Of a stretch of 64,000 nucleotides of DNA, positions 1-9,556 are shown one piece after another. The stretch's first letter is position 1. Every line of letters begins with the position of its first letter. The notes beneath the pieces were generated by a model. The model was not told where the DNA came from, made no database searches, and saw only the letters and a list, made by a program, of their open reading frames with translations. This stretch comes from Pestalotiopsis fici W106-1 (Eukaryota > Ascomycota > Sordariomycetes > Amphisphaeriales > Sporocadaceae). Where the stretch lies: positions 2,356,001-2,420,000 of the forward strand of contig NW_006917094.1 in NCBI RefSeq assembly GCF_000516985.1. Direction: 5' to 3'. The position numbers and the translations under genes were made by a program.

Positions 1-1
1 G

Positions 2-1039
2 ACGTTTTGGGTGGAATCATGGGAACGGCCGGGACTGGATACAAGACCACGAGACAGTTGGAGGTTTGAAACCGAAGGGCTTGTTCCGGTAACTGATCGC
101 CTGATGGCGGATACCTTTGGAGCCTATCGGCATTCCATTAAAATAATGATGGGATATTCTGAACGATCACTATCATACGATACTGATGCACTCAATGCGT
201 GTCGCGGAATTATACAGCAATTGGAGAAGTCATCCATCTTCTGCCCCTGGGCTATCCCAGCAAGTGGCGAACTTTTCATGATTGATTGGTATCACCCCAA
301 AGGGCCTCCCGAGAAGAGACGTGGCATGTTCCCAACTTGGTCTTTCCTGGATTGGCATGGCCCCATCGTAGCTTCGCGGTTTGGGACTTGGAACTATCAG
401 CACATGAAGATCGCGCTTGGCAGCCTTCACGAACCGACAATCTCCTTTCCATTGGAAGGCCAGATTCCAAGCACTGAAACGCTACTACGAAGGGACTGGC
501 GGTATCTGCACATCACCGGACCAATTGTCAACCTTCATATGGTGCAACGAGAGTTTGATAGCAAACAGAGGTCGCTTAGCACCACGCTCAACCTCTCCCA
601 AGATGGATTGAGCTCAATGGCCATTATCCCTCGGCCACGAGACGGACAGTTCGTGACTCTCCAGGTGTCTGAGAATGTTCACATGTTGTCCGTCGTAAAG
701 TGGGACGTCGACGAACTTCCAAGCTCAGTCGTTGGGCTGGTCCTACACCGAGGGACAAGGATTAGCAATTCATCGCGGGTTGTAGAGCTCTCGGTTCTGG
801 TTCTCGAAGAAAGCGAAGGTGTTTATCGACGGGTTGGTTTCATCAGGCACTTCCTGTACGATGTGATTCGCCCATACTCCCCAAAAAGTATTATTCCAGA
901 AATCGCATTCACAGATTCTGCGGGCGAGTCACTAGACGAACTGGACTGGCCGATTGAGGTTGGCGTAGGTGCAAAATACAGTACCGATGATCCTTTGTGG
1001 GTCAAGGAGGCTGAGATGAGATCGATTATAATCGAGTGA
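2..1039 (+). CDS. HET-domain protein, C-terminal part (5' end outside window)
   Basis: The reading frame is open from the left edge to the stop at 1037-1039, so the start and the HET domain itself lie outside the window. What remains (about 345 aa) has the layout of the region after the HET domain in fungal heterokaryon-incompatibility proteins: a segment with Y-S-x-R-x-L-S-Y-x-x-D-A-L-N-A followed by a hydrophobic aromatic block (F-P-T-W-S-F-L-D-W-x-G-P). HET proteins act in allorecognition and incompatibility cell death. The assignment rests on this C-terminal pattern only. No intron is needed in the visible part. Its neighbour, a DUF3433 gene on the other strand, is convergent with it. Confidence 0.7.
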   Translation, partial: TFWVESWERPGLDTRPRDSWRFETEGLVPVTDRLMADTFGAYRHSIKIMMGYSERSLSYDTDALNACRGIIQQLEKSSIFCPWAIPASGELFMIDWYHPKGPPEKRRGMFPTWSFLDWHGPIVASRFGTWNYQHMKIALGSLHEPTISFPLEGQIPSTETLLRRDWRYLHITGPIVNLHMVQREFDSKQRSLSTTLNLSQDGLSSMAIIPRPRDGQFVTLQVSENVHMLSVVKWDVDELPSSVVGLVLHRGTRISNSSRVVELSVLVLEESEGVYRRVGFIRHFLYDVIRPYSPKSIIPEIAFTDSAGESLDELDWPIEVGVGAKYSTDDPLWVKEAEMRSIIIE

Positions 1040-1787
1040 CATGAAGCTCTCATAGAGTATATAGCTAGCTAGAGGACCGAATTACATCTGTTTCTATCCA
1101 ACTCCACAGCCGCCTCACTATGAACCCTCGCCGATACGCAAAGTGCAACAAGCTAGCCATATTTCATATGCGTGACTTGTAGCGTCTATGTACTTCAAGT
1201 TTCATACAACGAATGACCAGCGATTTTGGCATTCGTTCCATGATCTGGCCTGTGAGAATACTGCCTTTCAAGCTACATGTGTCTAACAGCGAATGCAGCG
1301 CAGCATGACATTGTTCGAGAATCGCAACGCATCCGGAAGGCAAAATGCTTGGGGAATTATCTAGGTACGGAAGCTGGTCATGGCCTCCCTGTTTGAAGGC
1401 GCCAGACACTGGAGATTAGCGGTTGCATAAATACCGGCTCTAACCCCGGTAGTGATCAGTTCCCAAGAATTAAGATGCAAAACAAAGCTTAGGGTCGAAA
1501 GGGAGTAAGAGATCAAGATAACACAAGGGATATCTCTAAAATATCTATCTTTTGCTACCATTCTTGATAAAACATGGTGCGCGAGTTCCAACTGCCCACG
1601 TACCTAGGCAGGTAGGTAGAAATGTACCTGGAATGGTTGCAGGGTTTACGCTTTTCATGTTATGTATCAGGACGTTTGCGCCTAATCCGTAGCGGAATCT
1701 TAGGGCAATGAATGCCCTAAGGAAACGCTACCGCTCCAACACATCTGCCAAATGCTTGAGGATAAAAGCATCTGGTAGACACTTCTA
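1040..1787. other. Convergent intergenic region
   Basis: This lies between the 3' ends of the HET fragment and the DUF3433 gene. No supportable gene was found. The only structure seen is a strong hairpin at 1689-1731, listed separately. Confidence 0.6.
1689..1731. terminator. Interrupted hairpin just downstream of the DUF3433 gene
   Basis: Outer arms GTAGCG (1689-1694) and CGCTAC (1726-1731) enclose a perfect 9-bp stem, CTTAGGGCA (1699-1707) with TGCCCTAAG (1713-1721), around a 5-nt loop. Internal loops GAAT and GAAA separate the two stems. It lies 57 nt past the stop codon of the minus-strand DUF3433 gene, so it would be in that transcript's 3' UTR. A role in RNA 3'-end formation or stability is inference; it could also be the remnant of a small inverted-repeat element. 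Confidence 0.4.
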
Positions 1788-4700
1788 TCAACTCTTCTTC
1801 ACCACCCAGATGCCATAACGTTGTCCAAACCCGTGTTGGCCATCATTCGAAGGTCCCCAGCCCAACCGAAAGCTGCAATCCTCGCCGAGCCGCGCTGTTG
1901 CGTCTTCCAGGGACTCGGGCTCCGGTGCCCCGGGAGGGTATAGATGGTCCAGGACATCGCCTGCCTGGAGAAGCGCCAACACTGCTGCAATACTGGTGGG
2001 ACTCTGCGGTAGCAATGGCTTGCGGGGACTCAACCACCAGGCTGCGATGGACAGTACAAGTATGGATAGCAGCAGGGCTTCCAAGACCCGTGTGGCAATC
2101 GGATCCTGCACAACACGCCTCCTCGCGGCGGGATTTCTGACTGTTGCAGGGTATCCATTCTGGCTATCCGACGCGGATGAATTGAAAAGGGGAGGGGACA
2201 TTGCTTCGGCTGATAAGTTACTTGTGTCTAAGCCTGAGAGCTCCTCACGGTAGTATCTGGCTATGCACTGTGCTGCAATGATGCAATGCTGGAATACGAT
2301 GGCATCCTCTACCAGCTGTTTTTGTTCCGGGTCGCCTAGAGAAGATAGCGGAACTGCGTAGCGGGAGGTGACCAGTTGTTGAAAGAACGTGTCGAATACG
2401 GTATTTCGTGGTGCTGGTAATGAGGCGAGATTCACGTAGAGGCCCCCGGCCCAGCCCGAAGAGTCGAGGGGAAGAGGCATTGAACTGCGTGCAGACGACT
2501 CGATGACTTGTGGAGGGCTCGTCTCGTCTAGTTGCAAATCAGCTCCTTTAAGGGAAACCCTGGCGTCCACAAGCTCTATAGTGGCGTTGCATCCCAATGC
2601 TGTGGTATTTACATTTGGGGCGTCAAACCGACCATAGATGAACAAAAACTGATGACGACTTTCAGCCATAATGATTTCTCCCAGATTATCGGCCTGAAAT
2701 AATGCACCGCCGAAATAGCCAGACCTTAGATCCCGAGTTCCAAAGGTGGCATTGTTTGGATAGGGAGAAGGCATAATTCTCAGATGGAGAGACTCGTCGG
2801 CAGAGAGAGACTCGTCGGCAGAAATGTTCACTACAATGCCAGGCCCTACCATTTGGATCATCCCAAGCGCCTCCTGAAACACGGAATTGATTTGGTTCTC
2901 CGCGTAAGTATGACAAAACATTCTTGGTCGCAAGGCAGGTACCACGGCTGTAACTACCGAAGCGCTGTTCAAGCCTTGAAAGGTTACGCTCTCATTTGAA
3001 AATACACCTATCGTGAAGTTTGGAAATACAAGGTCCCCGTGTGTCGGAAACGGATATGATATGTTACCTCCCAATATTAGGGAGGCAACTTCAGAAGCAT
3101 CAGAAAAATTAGTCATATTTGACGTGAACAAGCTGTTCGAATGAAGCAATAGTGTCTCAGAGACTGGCGTGTTGATGGTATCAAACAATGGTGCCGATGC
3201 CGTTGTAAGCGCAGACCCAAACAGGGCAGCAGAGGTCGTTAGGAAAGCGACGTAGCTTTTAGTGTTCATCCCTCGCGACAAGACAGTGGGGACTAGTCCG
3301 TGCAGCAAATCTAGCTTCAAGCTTCGATTGACCGTTGCGCCTTGCTTGAGGTTGAAGTATGGCGATAATATGCGAGTCTGACTGTCAACTGATGATAACA
3401 TCATCCCCAATGCTGCCAAGATGGCAGCTGGGGCAGCAGTCCATGTCAGAGAAAGGTACCTTGAGTCCCAGGCATCTCCCAAGCCTTGATTCCAATAAGA
3501 CTCCCAGAGCATCACCTCCAAGGCTATGACGGATCCTAACAGCAACAGACAAGTCACAGTTCGGATGAAGATCTTCAAGGCGAATGGTTGCAGCAATTTG
3601 AGATCGTGCAGGCGCGTTCCCACTTGCCTAGAATCGTGTTGTCCGTCATCCTGACTCTCCTTTCGAACTGCAGATGCTACTGCAATTATTTGTGCGATTC
3701 CAGCTCTCCATCTGGAAACAGGATTGTCTCTTGATGTACTCATGTTTGATTGTTTAGCTCTTGGATTTGAGTGATGTTTCCCGATTAAGACTGCAGTGGC
3801 AAGAATTGACCCAGCCGAGACCTTCAGTCTTGTACATTGCAACGTCTTGTGTATACACTCTGTGTATTTAAGAATGGTGATGGCAATAAGAAGCATTGCC
3901 GCCATCATCTGTGAGGGAAACGGTTCCACAATCAGGCGGTCAACATTCTTTGCAGACCAAGCAGTAGCTGATTTATTAGTCTCCTCTGTCATCGCTTGTG
4001 CCAAGATGAGGGCAGCGAATGGCTGATACCAGCGAGTAATTAGGTCGCTTAGAAGACTTTCATCTACTGTTTCGGATAGGTTATGGCACGCTTCGCCACA
4101 TGATCCCAAAACGGGATAGAACAAGAAGTCACTATCACCTGCCACGAAAGTGTTTCCATACTTGAGCCAAAAGACTTGGATGTAGTGGAGCAGGCTATAT
4201 GAGTCCAAGCAAGCTTGAATAATGTCCCATGGGTGTATATTCAGTGGCTTGATCGAAGGGGATCCAGGATGATTGGCGACACTGTCGGTACCAAGACTTC
4301 TGACCACGTCAACGGAAGTAAAGTTATAATACGGAGCACAGCTAAGAGCAGAAGCGCGAGTGCCAATGATGTTGTATGGCTTAGCGCTCTCATCATACAT
4401 GGAAGACGATGTTTCGTTCGTCTTTCCGTATTTGACTTCTGCTGAGACAATGACTAAGCGTCTAGCATCCAACCTCGTTGAGTTGCAATCACCTCGAGAA
4501 AATTGCCCCGGTGACAGGGCGAAGATATAATTGGTGCCCTCAGCATCAGAGGCCGCCATGTTGTATACGCTCATGTTCATCCGACAGCCATTGTGCTCTA
4601 CCTCGATAAATGGATCGCCGATTCTTTCCAAAGTAGCTTTCTCACATTCGAAGCCGAATGTAAGACCATCGACAGTTGCATGTAGTATAGCTGCCCCTGA

Positions 4701-5774
4701 GTCTTGTGACTTAAATGTGTCAAAAACAAATTGACCCGATACTCCTCCAGGGTAGTCGATCTGAGCTGACAGAAGAGAACGCCATTCTTCCATGTAGTCT
4801 CTATCATCGATGGCCATAGGATGGGTCCCCTTCATTACTAGAAAAGGGATGAGAGATGTAAAATTTGCAAGGCGTGTTGAGTCATCCACGAATTGGCGAG
4901 TGATGATGATACTTTCAGGACGGTTACTGACAAACATCGGCCTGGAGCTGAAGATACCGGTAGATAACAAAGTCAGAACACGGAGCAGCAGCGCGGTGAA
5001 AGAGGTCGAAGCCACCAGGTAATCCTTGCGTCGCAGGCTCTGGAATGGCACGGCGATGGACCATGCATCGACATAATCGAGTGAAAGAGCTCTTTTTGTT
5101 TCTGATCCAGAGTTTATGCGAAACCACGGTGCAGCCGCCCTGACCTCGTAGTCCAGACGACCCCAGAATGCCGACACTACAGCGAATAAACCGGTTGTTC
5201 CGTAGGCCCAGATGTATCGAAATTGAGAATCAGCATCAGCAAGGCCATTACGAGCCCGTGACACAGCAAACAACGTCTCGAGCGCGATTAGCATGGCGCC
5301 CAGACAAATTGCAAAGGCGCTGGCCGTTGACTTTTTCAAGAGGGAAGGCTGCCAGCCTGCGATTGACGTCTCGTCTGTTTTCCTGATATCCTCGGTATCA
5401 TTTAGTCCCGGACATTCCTCACCGTCACCAGCTGTTGTGATTGAGCTCCGACTTATTGATGGTATTCGCGTCGACGAGGGAGTGTCCAACAAGTCGGACT
5501 GCGGCTGCATAAGAGTATCAGACTCGTCAGTTGAAGCAGTCTCAGTCTGCATCTCAACTTCTCGCTCGGTATTTCTTGATAGATCGTCGTAAAGGAGGTA
5601 CAGGATTGCCTCATTGATATCAAAACAATACTCGCTCTCATCATCTGCAAGAGATGACTGCGGGCAATACCGGTGATTCGCATCGTCAAGGCTGCTGGCC
5701 TGGCCCGTTCCATAAGTTCGACTCGTTTGAGTGTCGTCGGAGGTATCAGTAGCCATAGTTCCAGGCGTTTGCAT
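1788..5774 (-). CDS. DUF3433 family multi-pass membrane protein
   Basis: Single exon, 1328 aa, ATG at 5774; a second in-frame ATG follows six codons later. The first ~145 residues are polar and Ser/Thr/Asp-rich. Two homologous halves follow, the layout of the fungal DUF3433 family. Each half has hydrophobic helices (about 151-171, 190-210, 255-275; again about 735-760, 785-805, 850-870) ahead of a large region rich in N-x-S/T sites that looks extracytoplasmic. A last helix lies near residues 1225-1245 before a short C-terminal tail. The function of the family is not known. A six-residue motif (S-A-D-E-S-L) is duplicated in tandem near residue 985 (2786-2822). Downstream is the hairpin at 1689-1731. 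Confidence 0.85.
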   Translation of the reverse strand: MQTPGTMATDTSDDTQTSRTYGTGQASSLDDANHRYCPQSSLADDESEYCFDINEAILYLLYDDLSRNTEREVEMQTETASTDESDTLMQPQSDLLDTPSSTRIPSISRSSITTAGDGEECPGLNDTEDIRKTDETSIAGWQPSLLKKSTASAFAICLGAMLIALETLFAVSRARNGLADADSQFRYIWAYGTTGLFAVVSAFWGRLDYEVRAAAPWFRINSGSETKRALSLDYVDAWSIAVPFQSLRRKDYLVASTSFTALLLRVLTLLSTGIFSSRPMFVSNRPESIIITRQFVDDSTRLANFTSLIPFLVMKGTHPMAIDDRDYMEEWRSLLSAQIDYPGGVSGQFVFDTFKSQDSGAAILHATVDGLTFGFECEKATLERIGDPFIEVEHNGCRMNMSVYNMAASDAEGTNYIFALSPGQFSRGDCNSTRLDARRLVIVSAEVKYGKTNETSSSMYDESAKPYNIIGTRASALSCAPYYNFTSVDVVRSLGTDSVANHPGSPSIKPLNIHPWDIIQACLDSYSLLHYIQVFWLKYGNTFVAGDSDFLFYPVLGSCGEACHNLSETVDESLLSDLITRWYQPFAALILAQAMTEETNKSATAWSAKNVDRLIVEPFPSQMMAAMLLIAITILKYTECIHKTLQCTRLKVSAGSILATAVLIGKHHSNPRAKQSNMSTSRDNPVSRWRAGIAQIIAVASAVRKESQDDGQHDSRQVGTRLHDLKLLQPFALKIFIRTVTCLLLLGSVIALEVMLWESYWNQGLGDAWDSRYLSLTWTAAPAAILAALGMMLSSVDSQTRILSPYFNLKQGATVNRSLKLDLLHGLVPTVLSRGMNTKSYVAFLTTSAALFGSALTTASAPLFDTINTPVSETLLLHSNSLFTSNMTNFSDASEVASLILGGNISYPFPTHGDLVFPNFTIGVFSNESVTFQGLNSASVVTAVVPALRPRMFCHTYAENQINSVFQEALGMIQMVGPGIVVNISADESLSADESLHLRIMPSPYPNNATFGTRDLRSGYFGGALFQADNLGEIIMAESRHQFLFIYGRFDAPNVNTTALGCNATIELVDARVSLKGADLQLDETSPPQVIESSARSSMPLPLDSSGWAGGLYVNLASLPAPRNTVFDTFFQQLVTSRYAVPLSSLGDPEQKQLVEDAIVFQHCIIAAQCIARYYREELSGLDTSNLSAEAMSPPLFNSSASDSQNGYPATVRNPAARRRVVQDPIATRVLEALLLSILVLSIAAWWLSPRKPLLPQSPTSIAAVLALLQAGDVLDHLYPPGAPEPESLEDATARLGEDCSFRLGWGPSNDGQHGFGQRYGIWVVKKS

Positions 5775-6289
5775 TCTCGCACGTCAATACCAATTGACTG
5801 GAGTGCTTGAGGATGATTGAGAACCAGTTTCGATGTGGGGAAGTGAGTTGAGAAGCATCAAGTGGTACATCATCCCAGGTGGATATCAGGCTGAGACGAA
5901 GGTGAAGAGAAATCTACACTGTCTCTCGCTGCTCTGCATTAACTTCCGTATGTAGTCTTTTTAAATAATCGGGGGCTGCAATTGATTGCTTACAGCCATG
6001 TGTAACCCTCTTGATGCTACCTCGGGTGCCGTTTTCTCGAGCCAGCAGTCAGGCTTTGGGGTCCCAAAATGCATCGCCATGCAGATCACAGCTCCATCCG
6101 GTACGAACACGGCAGGCTGTGCCTGCCGATTAAATCTTTGCATTTGCACCATTGACGGTCTCTCACACTCCATGATTCCGCCGCCGCCGCACCAATCCCT
6201 ACTGTACTGCATACTCAGGTGGCTCATGCAAGAAAGTCATTACCACAACGAGATCCTTGCCAAAATATTTCTATACATAAATGTCTATG
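5775..6289. other. Intergenic, upstream of DUF3433 gene and downstream of ferric reductase
   Basis: Holds the promoter of the DUF3433 gene and the 3' flank of the ferric reductase, both on the minus strand. No gene or distinct repeat was seen. Confidence 0.5.
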
Positions 6290-8897
6290 TTACCAATTAA
6301 AAGACTCCTCAAAGTATTCTACCGAAATATTCGATGTTTGACGAGATGCTTGTGTTGCAAGCGTGTGCACCACTGCCTTTCTGGCATCGTCTGCCATGCG
6401 AGCGGGGGCGCATGCCACAACCGCGAGACTTCCAGTGCGACCGAATCGGTGAATGGCACTGCCCACCTCTGCAATGATGTCTGGCCTACCCATGTGCTTC
6501 GAGACGCCCTCGGGCAAGCTCTCCAAAGTGTGATGTGCCTCGTGTGCCGTCAAGTAGATATCTAGTGTTAGCTTCCCGCTCTCATGCAGGTCGGCCATAT
6601 CGTCCCGCAGGACAGAGGAGGCAAAGGCCGCTTCTCGAACTGCCCATACTATGTGGACATTCTTAATTTGGGCGGCGTCTCTACACAGCTCCCGGAGATA
6701 GACGAGCGCTGAGACAATTCCACTGCCTCCAACGATGAATAGGATACTGTGGTATTGGTGGAAGGGCTGTGTGTGACCGTAGGGTCCTTCGACCAGGACC
6801 TTTAGCATGCACGAGGACGGGGACTCCTTCTCTACAGCCACTGCTAGGCGTCGCGTCGAACTATCATAAGGTCGGATGATGAAGTTCATCGTGGGCGCAT
6901 CCGGGTGAGTAGTCTCACTCTTTAAAGACTCGACCTCAACATCTGCAGAGAGTAAGCCCATTCCCTCAGCCGTATCCAAACTTGTGCGGGAGAGCAACCC
7001 CGTCCCTGTCGCTTTCCCATGTCGAATTGATGACATTGTGAACGGATGACTTTCCCAGAAGCGCCCGCCGTTGAGAAAATGTAGGTAATAGAATGTGCCC
7101 GGACGTGGTCGATACCAACTTTGAGAGGTTGGGATACTGAGCCGAACAATATTGGCATCTCGTTCATAAGTTGCTTGTGCCTGTGTGTTCCATATTTTGC
7201 GGCTGAAACACAAGGTTCTAGTCATCCTGGCAATCCGATCAACAGCCCAGATAGAGCATGATACCCAAACAATACTGTCCCATGGAACGCCCCTGCTGAA
7301 TGGATAGATGTGGCTATATGGCGATTAGAGCATATTTAGAGTAGGCGGAGGATGGAAGAACGAACCCCCACATGGCCGCCAACACGAGGATTGACAGGGC
7401 AATGTGAATGATGAGGAAACCCTCATACATATGTCGTCTCAGCCAATAAAGTGACAGCGGTAGCAATGCGCACATGAGAATGGCGGCCTTGGAAAACTAT
7501 ATTAGCAGAGCTTCTTGGATTGATCAGTCCGCCGAGGTGAAACTTGCCAGTTCTCCCGTCACCCACCAAGTCACATGCCAATACGCAACAAAATGTCCCC
7601 ACCCATTTTCTATATAATGTTAGAAGAGTGTCCAAGCGAGTCGTTCGTAGCACGAGTTTTACTTACCATAAAAGACCAAGATGGTGTAGCCAACTGAATG
7701 GATTACCGCCTGTGCTGTTGAGACTCTGGCTATCCAGCGATGGAAATTATTGTAGGTAGCAAAGTCCCAACCTGTCACCCATAACATGACATTATTCCGC
7801 ATACCAAAGAGCCAGATCAGGGGGAAATTTGCAAAGGCTATGATTCCAGTTCGATCAGATACATACCTGAGCGTCTGACTAATCACTCTTGGGTAGCTTT
7901 ACGGGACATTCGGTCAGTAACGCGTTGAGCTTGGAGAGCACATCACATACTAAAGATTTTCTGGGAATACATGATACCCATGAACAGTGAAGACAAAATT
8001 CATGATTATGAACAAGAGAATGGTCAAGCTTTGAATCCGGGGAGGCACGGTATACCAGCCAAATGGTTGAGCTTTGCGGTAACCAAACGTGGCGGGTAGG
8101 AATACATGAGCATTGAGCCAACCGCCAAAACGGCCTAGTCGAGGGTTCCTCGAAGGTATAAGAGCCTCACCGTCCTCTGAGGCACCGGAATGGGCGGAGT
8201 CGGAGATTCTCGTCTGTGATTTCGTCTTGTGCATCAGATAGAGCAATATCCTGTTGAGTAGACCAATGGTGACAACCAACCCCCAGAAAACCAGCATTGC
8301 GGCTCTACATACAGTCAGTGGGCAATGAAAATGATGAGCTTGGGGGGCCCACAGATACATACCCATAGCGAAAGTGATAACCATACGCATATGACCAAGA
8401 TGCCTGAAAGAATTGTTAGTTTGATGCCAAGGATGTGGCCGAGAAAGTCATCTTACCAATGTATCATATGCTAGGCGGAAAAAGCCATCTGATGGGACGG
8501 CAACGTCCTGGAAAGTTGTGCCGTCGATATAATCTGGTTTTTCAAACCGGGGCAAGCGAGCAATAATGTCGTCAGTGTAGTTGGCAATTAGGTCGAATGA
8601 AGGAATTGAATCGTTGACCTTCTTGTGGCAAGTACTATTCAGGAAATTGAGACCTGCTGTCCGTTCATCCACCGAGCAAAAAACCTGCGCACAGAGGTAC
8701 AGCGATGCCAGACCCTTGTGGCTTTGGCATTGTCTGGTCGGGGGAGATGGCGATAAGCCAGCGGTATCGTTGAACAAGATGGGGTGCAGGACCATCTGAC
8801 AGGCCTCGAAACACGGCGCTGGTGCCCCACGTAGGCCGTCGGCTTCGGCCGGGCAGACGAGGGGCGCAACCGCGAGCAAAGCCGCTACGATTCGCAT
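6290..8897 (-). CDS. Ferric/cupric reductase transmembrane component (FRE/NOX family)
   Basis: Seven exons join in phase: 8457-8897, 8363-8403, 7951-8304, 7667-7896, 7548-7609, 7366-7487 and 6290-7313 (757 aa). ATG 8897 begins a signal peptide (M-R-I-V-A-A-L-L-A-V-A). A Cys-containing lumenal region follows, then the membrane ferric-reductase domain with the T-G-I-I-A-F-A-N-F and F-H-R-W motifs and haem-type histidines. The C-terminal FAD/NAD part shows H-P-F-T, V-E-G-P-Y-G, G-G-S-G-I, a C-A-P-A-R motif, and ends with E-Y-F-E-E-S-F-N-W as usual in FRE proteins. It would move electrons from cytosolic NADPH via FAD and two haems to extracellular Fe(III) or Cu(II). The fifth intron uses a GC donor (CTG|GCAAGT) if W-V-T-G-E-L is kept; a GT donor six bases... 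upstream at GTGACG is the weaker alternative. It is divergent from the next HET gene. Confidence 0.92.
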
Positions 8898-9556
8898 AGC
8901 ATCGAGATGGACGGATATTTTGGCTCCAGGACTAGATGTGACACTCTCCTCGCTTCGTCTTGTCGAAACACAAGATGTCCGTCGACCATCAGCGAAAAGT
9001 TGGGTAACTGTTGATTGACCGCTGCATCTTCTGCCACTAACTGGGCGCCGAAGCCGCACTATCAATGGGCACCAAAGTTGCTTGGCGGCATGCAGCTGGC
9101 CACAGCTGCAGTTGTGCTTATGGCCAAGCTTGGAACCGAGCTCCCCTCATTCTTTTTGTTAGGTGCCTTTCTTTCTCTGCCTGTTGTCATCTTGGTCAAT
9201 ACACACAAGCTGTGCACAGTGGCCATACATTGGAGGGTCTTGGACCCTACCAAATGTGTACATGCTCGCCGTAATAGTTCTCGACTTTCCATTTACTGTA
9301 TTTCTACAATTCTCACCTATGTTTTGACCTTTCCTCTCCATATGCAGCCTTAGCCGATGCCCTTATTGCACTTGCGGAAGCCTTAAGCCCACTCACTCAT
9401 AGCGTGCTCACGTCTTATTCTCGTCCATCAAGCCTGTTTCTCTCATATTACATCCAGACTCGCCTGCACATATCCTTTATGCGTTGCATCGTTTTCGTTT
9501 CTCCCACCTAGAAACGCTCTTGTTGAGTCGATAGTGACAGACACGATACTCTGACA
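8898..9556. promoter_or_regulatory. Divergent promoter region, ferric reductase / HET gene
   Basis: 659 bp shared by two divergent genes. Pyrimidine-rich stretches precede the HET start. I could not identify a clear iron-type GATA element (ATCWGATAA) by eye, nor any gene. Confidence 0.45.
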
